DNA of 11,661 bases from Deltaproteobacteria bacterium (lineage in GTDB: Bacteria > Desulfobacterota > Desulfobacteria > Desulfobacterales > UBA11574): positions 1-11,661 of the forward strand of contig JAFDCA010000386.1 of assembly GCA_019313025.1 (NCBI GenBank), in the 5' to 3' direction. The notes below the pieces were generated by a model, which saw nothing but the letters and a program-made list of their open reading frames with translations, had not been told where the DNA came from and did no database searches. Positions 7,836 to 11,661 of this stretch are shown here, in pieces. Both the position numbers and the translations under genes were made by a program. Every line of letters begins with the position of its first letter. Position 1 is the first letter of the stretch.

Positions 7836-9788
7836 TCATACCTGAAGCTCCTTTAAATTTGCAAAATACTCCAGGGACTCCGGATTTTTCAGCGAGTCCT
7901 TGTTGAGAACCGGCTGGTTGTGAATCACCTTATTCACCGCCAGTTCCACTTTTTTCATATTATGGGTATAGGGAATATCCGGAACCGAAACAACCACAGC
8001 AGGCACATGCCTTGGTGACGCATTGGCTCGAATGGTGGTTTTTATGTTGTTGATAACCTTATCGGTCAACTCGTAACCTTGGGCCATTTTGACAAACAGA
8101 ATGACCCGAACATCATTTTTCCAATTCTGTCCCACCACCACACAGTCTTCGACCTCCTCTAAGAGGTCTACCTGGCGATAGATTTCGGCGGTGCCGATGC
8201 GCACGCCACCGGGATTCAATGTGGCATCCGACCGACCGTAAATAACAACGCCGCCCCTTTCTGTGATCAATATATAATCCCCATGCCGCCAGACATTGGG
8301 ATAAACATCAAAGTAGGCGCCGTGATATTTTTGATTGTCCGGATCATTCCAGAAATAGATGGGCATGGATGGAAACGGCGCTGTACATACCAGTTCGCCC
8401 TGTTGATTGATGACCGATTTTCCGTTGTCGTCAAAAGCCTCGACCTTCATGGCCAGTCCTCTGCACTGAAGTTCGCCGGCATATACCGGTCCCATAGGAT
8501 TCCCCAGGGCGAAACATCCATTTAAATCCGTACCTCCTGAAATCGAGGCCAATTGAAGGTCTGCTTTGACCTCCCTGTAAATATACTCAAACCCTTCGAT
8601 GGAAAGCGGAGATCCTGTTGAAAGCACCGCCTTAAGAGGCGTAAGATCGTAAGTCTTACCGGGTGTGACGCCTGCATTTTGCAATGCGGCAATATAGCCG
8701 GCACTGGTTCCGAATATCGATATTTTTTCGTCCTGAGCGATCTTCCAGAGGGCTCCGGGTTGCGGATGAAAGGGATTTCCATCAAAAAGAACCAATGTAG
8801 CGCCCACCGCCAAAGAACTGACCAGCCAATTCCACATCATCCAGCTGCACGTTGTGAAGTAAAAAATGGTATCCTCTCTTTTTAAATCCGTGTGAAGAAC
8901 GAGTTCTTTTAAATGGTGAATGAGAATCCCTCCGGCACTTTGAACCATACATTTGGGAAGTCCGGTGGTACCGGATGAATACATGATGTAAAGGGGATGG
9001 TCAAAAGGGAGTTGTGCGAACTCAATGTTTAGATCGGGTTCCGAAGACCGAAATTCCTCGTAATGAACACCATTTTGCAATTTCTTGATTTCCCTTTTAT
9101 CTTGAGTGTACGGAACCACCACCACTTTTTCAACGGAAGGAATCTCCTTGATGATATTTGAAATTTTTTCCAGGCTGTCAAAGTGTTTTCCTTTGAAAAA
9201 ATATCCGTCTGCCGTAAACAAGACCTTGGGTTCGATCTGGCCGAATCGATCCAGCACCCCCTTTGTTCCAAAATCCGGAGAGCAGGATGACCAGGTGGCA
9301 CCGATACTGGCAGCAGCCAGCATGGCAATGATGGTTTCCGGCATATTGGGCATAAAGCCGACCACTCGGTCACCGGCCTGAACACCGACTGATTTCAAAG
9401 ACCGGGCCACGCATGCTGTTTCATCGTAGAGCTGGGCATACGTCATTCGTCTGACCACCTGATCTTCTCCTCGAAAGATAAGCGCTGTCTGATCGTCCCT
9501 GAACCGCAGAAGATTTTCGGCAAAATTGAGCCTTGCTCCGTAAAACCATTGGGCACCCGGCATTTTTGTTACATCGTCAATGACCTGGCCATAAGGCTTT
9601 GATGCGTTTATTTTTACAAACTCCCATGTTGCAGCCCAGAAATCAGGAATATTATCGATGGACCATTGGTACAGGGGATCATATTCAAAGAAATTTTGAT
9701 TGAACTTTGTATTCACAAAATTCATGAATCGGAACATATTTGTGTTTTTGATTCTTTCCTCGGATGGTTTCCATAATAGCTTGGCCAT
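7836..9788 (-). CDS. aacS: Acetoacetyl-CoA synthetase (acetoacetate-CoA ligase)
   Basis: Cytosolic ANL-superfamily ligase: acetoacetate + ATP + CoA gives acetoacetyl-CoA + AMP + PPi, linking ketone bodies or polyhydroxybutyrate breakdown to thiolase. The 650-residue length is typical. An acetyl-CoA-synthetase-type N-terminal cap (MFRFMNFVNTKFN, 18-30) is followed by the adenylate-forming loop YSSGTTGLPKCMVQ at 270-283. FTTCSWMMWNWLVSSLAVGA at 311-330 is characteristic of the acetoacetate branch. RHGDYILITERGGVVIYGRSD (hinge region) is at 501-521, and the C-terminal lysine region PYTHNMKKVELAVNK at 606-620, where the usual Gly before Lys is Met. The start is ATG at 9788, with AGGGAG 9 nt upstream; a TTG two codons earlier is too close to it. 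The gene stands alone. Its leader contains the palindromic element at 9803-9946. The stop is TGA. Confidence 0.95.
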   Translation of the reverse strand: MAKLLWKPSEERIKNTNMFRFMNFVNTKFNQNFFEYDPLYQWSIDNIPDFWAATWEFVKINASKPYGQVIDDVTKMPGAQWFYGARLNFAENLLRFRDDQTALIFRGEDQVVRRMTYAQLYDETACVARSLKSVGVQAGDRVVGFMPNMPETIIAMLAAASIGATWSSCSPDFGTKGVLDRFGQIEPKVLFTADGYFFKGKHFDSLEKISNIIKEIPSVEKVVVVPYTQDKREIKKLQNGVHYEEFRSSEPDLNIEFAQLPFDHPLYIMYSSGTTGLPKCMVQSAGGILIHHLKELVLHTDLKREDTIFYFTTCSWMMWNWLVSSLAVGATLVLFDGNPFHPQPGALWKIAQDEKISIFGTSAGYIAALQNAGVTPGKTYDLTPLKAVLSTGSPLSIEGFEYIYREVKADLQLASISGGTDLNGCFALGNPMGPVYAGELQCRGLAMKVEAFDDNGKSVINQQGELVCTAPFPSMPIYFWNDPDNQKYHGAYFDVYPNVWRHGDYILITERGGVVIYGRSDATLNPGGVRIGTAEIYRQVDLLEEVEDCVVVGQNWKNDVRVILFVKMAQGYELTDKVINNIKTTIRANASPRHVPAVVVSVPDIPYTHNMKKVELAVNKVIHNQPVLNKDSLKNPESLEYFANLKELQV

Positions 9789-9802
9789 AATCAATTTCTC
9801 CC

Positions 9803-9946
9803 TGAGACCTCAGAAAAACGCTCCTTTTTGCCCGATTTCTGCGTCAGACTCAAATTTCAATCCTCGAAATACTCAATGTATTCCTGTGGTTAAAATTTTC
9901 GCCTTCCTTGAACTCGATCAAAAATGAACATTTTTCTAAGGTCTCA
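9803..9946. repeat. 144-bp imperfect palindromic element (MITE- or REP-like) in the aacS leader
   Basis: The ends are inverted copies: TGAGACCTCAGAAAAA (9803-9818) against the complement of TTTTTCTAAGGTCTCA (9931-9946), 15 of 16 identical. The complementarity continues inward through most of the element to a central 19-bp imperfect stem (9854-9872 with 9878-9896) capped by TCAAT (9873-9877), so the whole unit is one long hairpin centred near 9875. Its right half also contains a perfect local inverted repeat, AAAAATG-AA-CATTTTT (9920-9935). CCC abuts both ends, a possible but trivial target duplication. It has no coding content. Its left edge touches the aacS Shine-Dalgarno. Confidence 0.8.
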
Positions 9947-9977
9947 CCCTTAAATGTCGAACAGATGGATAGTTTAC

Positions 9978-10005
9978 AATCTATTACATCCCTTTTTAAT
10001 GCCAA
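9978..10005 (-). promoter_or_regulatory. Candidate promoter for aacS, upstream of the palindrome
   Basis: On the minus strand TTGGCA (10000-10005) and TAGATT (9978-9983) are 16 nt apart. If used, the transcript would start near 9971 and carry the whole 144-nt hairpin in its leader. A nearby alternative, TTGACT with TTAAAA, matches less well. Confidence 0.35.
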
Positions 10006-10121
10006 CTTGAAAAATTAGTCAAGAATATGCCTTGAAAATCTTCTTTAAAATTGAGAGAGTTGCTAAAATTCGTTTTGAACGCACGCCCTTAAAAATCCAA
10101 ACTAATAATAGGAGATGAAAG

Positions 10122-11162
10122 ATGCGTATTGTTGACATGCGATCGGACACCATTACACAGCCGACACCGGCCATGCGTCAGGCCATGTCTGAAGCAAAAG
10201 TCGGAGACGACGTATTTGGTGAAGATCCCACGGTAAACCGCCTGGAAGAAATGGTTGCCAACCGGCTGGGTAAAGAAGCGGCGCTGTTTGTTCCCAGCGG
10301 CACGATGGCAAACCTGGTGAGCCTGCTTACACATTGTGGCCGAGGAAATGAAATGATACTCGGTGATCAGTCCCATATGTTCTTTTACGAACAGGGAGGC
10401 TCCGCGGCACTGGGCGGTATACACCCCCGAAGCCTGGAAAATAAACCGAACGGCACGATGGCATTGGTTGACATAGAAGCCGCCATTCGTCAGGACGATG
10501 TCCATTTTCCCAGAACAAAACTCATTGTCCTTGAGAATACCCATAACCGGTGCAACGGCAGCCCGCTGGATGTTGACTATACGCATTCTGTAGCAGATTT
10601 GGCCCGTCGTTATGGGCTGAAATTACATGTGGACGGCGCCCGGCTTTTTAATGCGGCAACAGCATGTGGTGTGGATGCCACGGATCTGGTCGCTGGAGCC
10701 GATTCCGTCAGTATTTGCTTGAGCAAAGGATTGGCGGCACCGGTGGGTTCTGTCGTGTCCGGAGACGCACACTTTATCTCGGAGGCCCGGCGAAACCGGA
10801 AGGTGGTCGGTGGCGGTATGCGTCAGGCAGGCATTCTGGCGGCAGCCGGCATCGTGGCGCTGACCGAAATGGCGGATCGCCTGGCAGATGATCATATCAA
10901 CGCCAGAAAATTGGCCGAAGGCCTTGCAAACATGGAGGGTTTATCCGTTGATTTGGATGTTGTAATGACAAATATTGTATACATTGATGTGACCCTAAAA
11001 GGTGTGACAGCACTGATATTGGCGGAAAGACTGTATGACCGGGGCATTCGACTGCTCCCCACCGGACCGAAGCGTTTAAGAGCTGTTACCAATTATCATG
11101 TGACACCTCCGGATATCGAATATGCGTTAGATATATTTTTCAGCATTTTGAAAGAATGGTGA
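10122..11162 (+). CDS. ltaE: Low-specificity L-threonine aldolase
   Basis: PLP-dependent cytosolic enzyme of fold type I, cleaving L-threonine or L-allo-threonine to glycine and acetaldehyde. The 346-residue length is standard. Visible motifs: MRSDTITQPTPAMRQAM (6-22) and GDDVFGEDPTVNRLE (28-42), PSGTMANLVSLL cofactor loop (58-69), the active-site histidine in DQSHMFFYE (H85), the PLP-ring aspartate in HVDGARLFNAA (D171), and the Schiff-base lysine K202 in SICLSKGLAAPVGS. It lacks any feature of the D-specific family. AGGAG sits 8 nt before the ATG. The gene is not in an obvious operon: aacS diverges on its left and nothing follows. The stop is TGA. Confidence 0.95.
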   Translation: MRIVDMRSDTITQPTPAMRQAMSEAKVGDDVFGEDPTVNRLEEMVANRLGKEAALFVPSGTMANLVSLLTHCGRGNEMILGDQSHMFFYEQGGSAALGGIHPRSLENKPNGTMALVDIEAAIRQDDVHFPRTKLIVLENTHNRCNGSPLDVDYTHSVADLARRYGLKLHVDGARLFNAATACGVDATDLVAGADSVSICLSKGLAAPVGSVVSGDAHFISEARRNRKVVGGGMRQAGILAAAGIVALTEMADRLADDHINARKLAEGLANMEGLSVDLDVVMTNIVYIDVTLKGVTALILAERLYDRGIRLLPTGPKRLRAVTNYHVTPPDIEYALDIFFSILKEW

Positions 11163-11167
11163 AACAT

Positions 11168-11208
11168 AAAAAACGGGCTGCCCAAGCACTCCCATACATG
11201 GACAGCCC
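11168..11208 (-). terminator. Hairpin after ltaE, terminator-like on the minus strand
   Basis: GGGCTG (11175-11180) pairs with CAGCCC (11203-11208), with an inner CCAT/ATGG helix. On the minus strand it is followed by a run of six T (complement of 11168-11173). On the plus strand no T-run follows, so it would be a poor terminator for ltaE although it lies only 12 nt after its stop. It suggests a minus-strand transcript arriving from the right. Confidence 0.55.
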
Positions 11209-11358
11209 TAAACACAACCTTTACCGTCAAGGGGGTGGTAAAAGATATGTCTGAAATTTGATTAGCACAAAAAGTAGCCCACACACAACATAAAAGTCCA
11301 TGGATGCAGTATATTTAGACTTTTTAATTAAGAACCTATCCCAAAAATAAGAACTCCC

Positions 11359-11501
11359 ATCTCTTTAACCTTATGGAAAAGAAATTGCATCAAAAGAAAA
11401 AATAATGAGATTTATAATGAAATCTCTCATGGTGTCCCTCCTTAATTTCATCACGCTTAGTATTTTTTAGACGACCTCTGTTTAAATAAGGTTAAGGAGA
11501 T
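11359..11501. repeat. Widely spaced 16-bp inverted repeat
   Basis: ATCTCTTTAACCTTAT (11359-11374) and ATAAGGTTAAGGAGAT (11486-11501) are reverse complements at 15 of 16 positions, about 111 nt apart. Between them is a local hairpin, ATGAGATTT (11405-11413) with AAATCTCTCAT (11420-11430, 2-nt bulge). The pattern fits a small mobile-element remnant or a structured transcript. Complementarity beyond the arms is patchy. Confidence 0.6.
11371..11430 (-). CDS. Tiny ORF (19 residues) with a near-perfect ribosome-binding site
   Basis: On the minus strand AAGGAGG (11437-11443) sits 6 nt before an ATG that opens MRDFIINLIIFSFDAISFP, ending in TAA. The peptide is short and hydrophobic. The Shine-Dalgarno is among the strongest in the window, which is why it is listed. 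The product could be a small membrane peptide, a leader peptide or the decayed start of a longer gene. Coding is not proven. Confidence 0.3.
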   Translation of the reverse strand: MRDFIINLIIFSFDAISFP

Positions 11502-11529
11502 TTTAGAAGATTGATAGATGCCCTGTATC

Positions 11530-11557
11530 AAAAAAGACCCTGGTATGCGATACCAGG
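11530..11557 (-). terminator. Rho-independent terminator on the minus strand
   Basis: CCTGGTAT (11539-11546) and ATACCAGG (11550-11557) form a perfect 8-bp stem around a 3-nt loop. The complement of the A-run at 11530-11535 gives six T after the stem on the minus strand. It implies a minus-strand gene ending at or just beyond the right edge. Confidence 0.65.
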
Positions 11558-11661
11558 TGTTATACCTATTGTCAGAATAACCTTCCGTTTCATCCGCCGG
11601 ATGATTTCGTTGAGATCTGCAAGAACTCGCAAACAAAAGCGCGTAAAAGAGAACATGGCCA

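Larger units (their letters stand above)
11163..11661. other. Structured region without a confident gene at the right end
   Basis: Nearly 500 AT-rich bases with no reliable long frame. It contains the minus-strand hairpin terminators, a 16-bp inverted repeat with wide spacing and a 19-codon ORF. On the minus strand, from the right edge to a TGA near 11536, one frame reads plausibly (FTRFCLRVLADLNEIIRRMK), which could be the tail of a gene starting outside, but it is too short to call. Confidence 0.4.

Noticed and set aside
10089..10586. 165-codon minus-strand reading frame opposite ltaE
   Set aside because: Threonine aldolase motifs on the plus strand account for this DNA; the antisense frame shows no domain.
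11220..11241. TTTACC...GGTAAA hairpin as terminator
   Set aside because: A 6-bp stem with a large loop and no T-run on either strand.
11096..11284. 62-codon minus-strand frame overlapping the end of ltaE
   Set aside because: It crosses the minus-strand terminator hairpin and ltaE codons, with no ribosome-binding site or domain.
11334..11352. AACCTATCCCAAAAATAAG as an insertion-sequence end
   Set aside because: It vaguely resembles IS5-type terminal sequences, but there is no matching opposite end, no transposase and no target duplication in the window.

Overview
The window looks like chromosome from a mesophilic Desulfobacterota (delta-proteobacterial, Desulfobacteraceae-like) bacterium. 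This assignment is an inference from protein style (FtsH, TilS, GrpE, DnaK, acetoacetyl-CoA synthetase) and from the AT-leaning intergenic regions. No taxonomic marker is present. One hypothesis worth testing is a pyrrolysine-decoding lineage, such as the relatives that live as gutless-worm symbionts, because of the stop codon inside dnaK.

Layout. Positions 1-3015, minus strand, hold a tilS-ftsH pair; ftsH runs off the left edge. A good sigma70-type promoter on the minus strand (3154-3182) drives the pair. Diverging from it on the plus strand is an SRP RNA gene (about 3336-3590) of the long type, with an Alu-like domain. Next, under its own promoter, comes grpE-dnaK (3776-6372). The dnaK frame carries an in-frame TAG at codon 557 and then continues for 84 perfectly DnaK-like codons to a TAA. 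A bidirectional hairpin terminator (6390-6430) separates dnaK from a convergent minus-strand gene for a small membrane protein with a split zinc ribbon (6576-7004), possibly followed by a 42-codon ORF. A secreted, cysteine-tailed protein of unknown function lies at 7409-7813 (plus). Acetoacetyl-CoA synthetase lies at 7836-9788 (minus). A low-specificity threonine aldolase lies at 10122-11162 (plus). The last 500 bases hold no confident gene, only hairpins, two minus-strand terminator-like structures, a widely spaced inverted repeat and a tiny ORF with a very strong ribosome-binding site.

Theme. The left half is a housekeeping and proteostasis block: tRNA-Ile lysidine synthesis, membrane protein quality control, co-translational targeting and the Hsp70 machine. 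The right half is unrelated metabolism and accessory sequence.

Most interesting signals: (1) the in-frame amber codon in dnaK, aligned with a lysine of E. coli DnaK, in a window where none of the seven intact genes with a visible stop ends in TAG; (2) a 144-bp near-perfect palindromic element (9803-9946) wedged directly against the ribosome-binding site of the acetoacetyl-CoA synthetase gene; (3) an Alu-domain SRP RNA in an apparently proteobacterial-type genome; (4) the structured, gene-poor right end.
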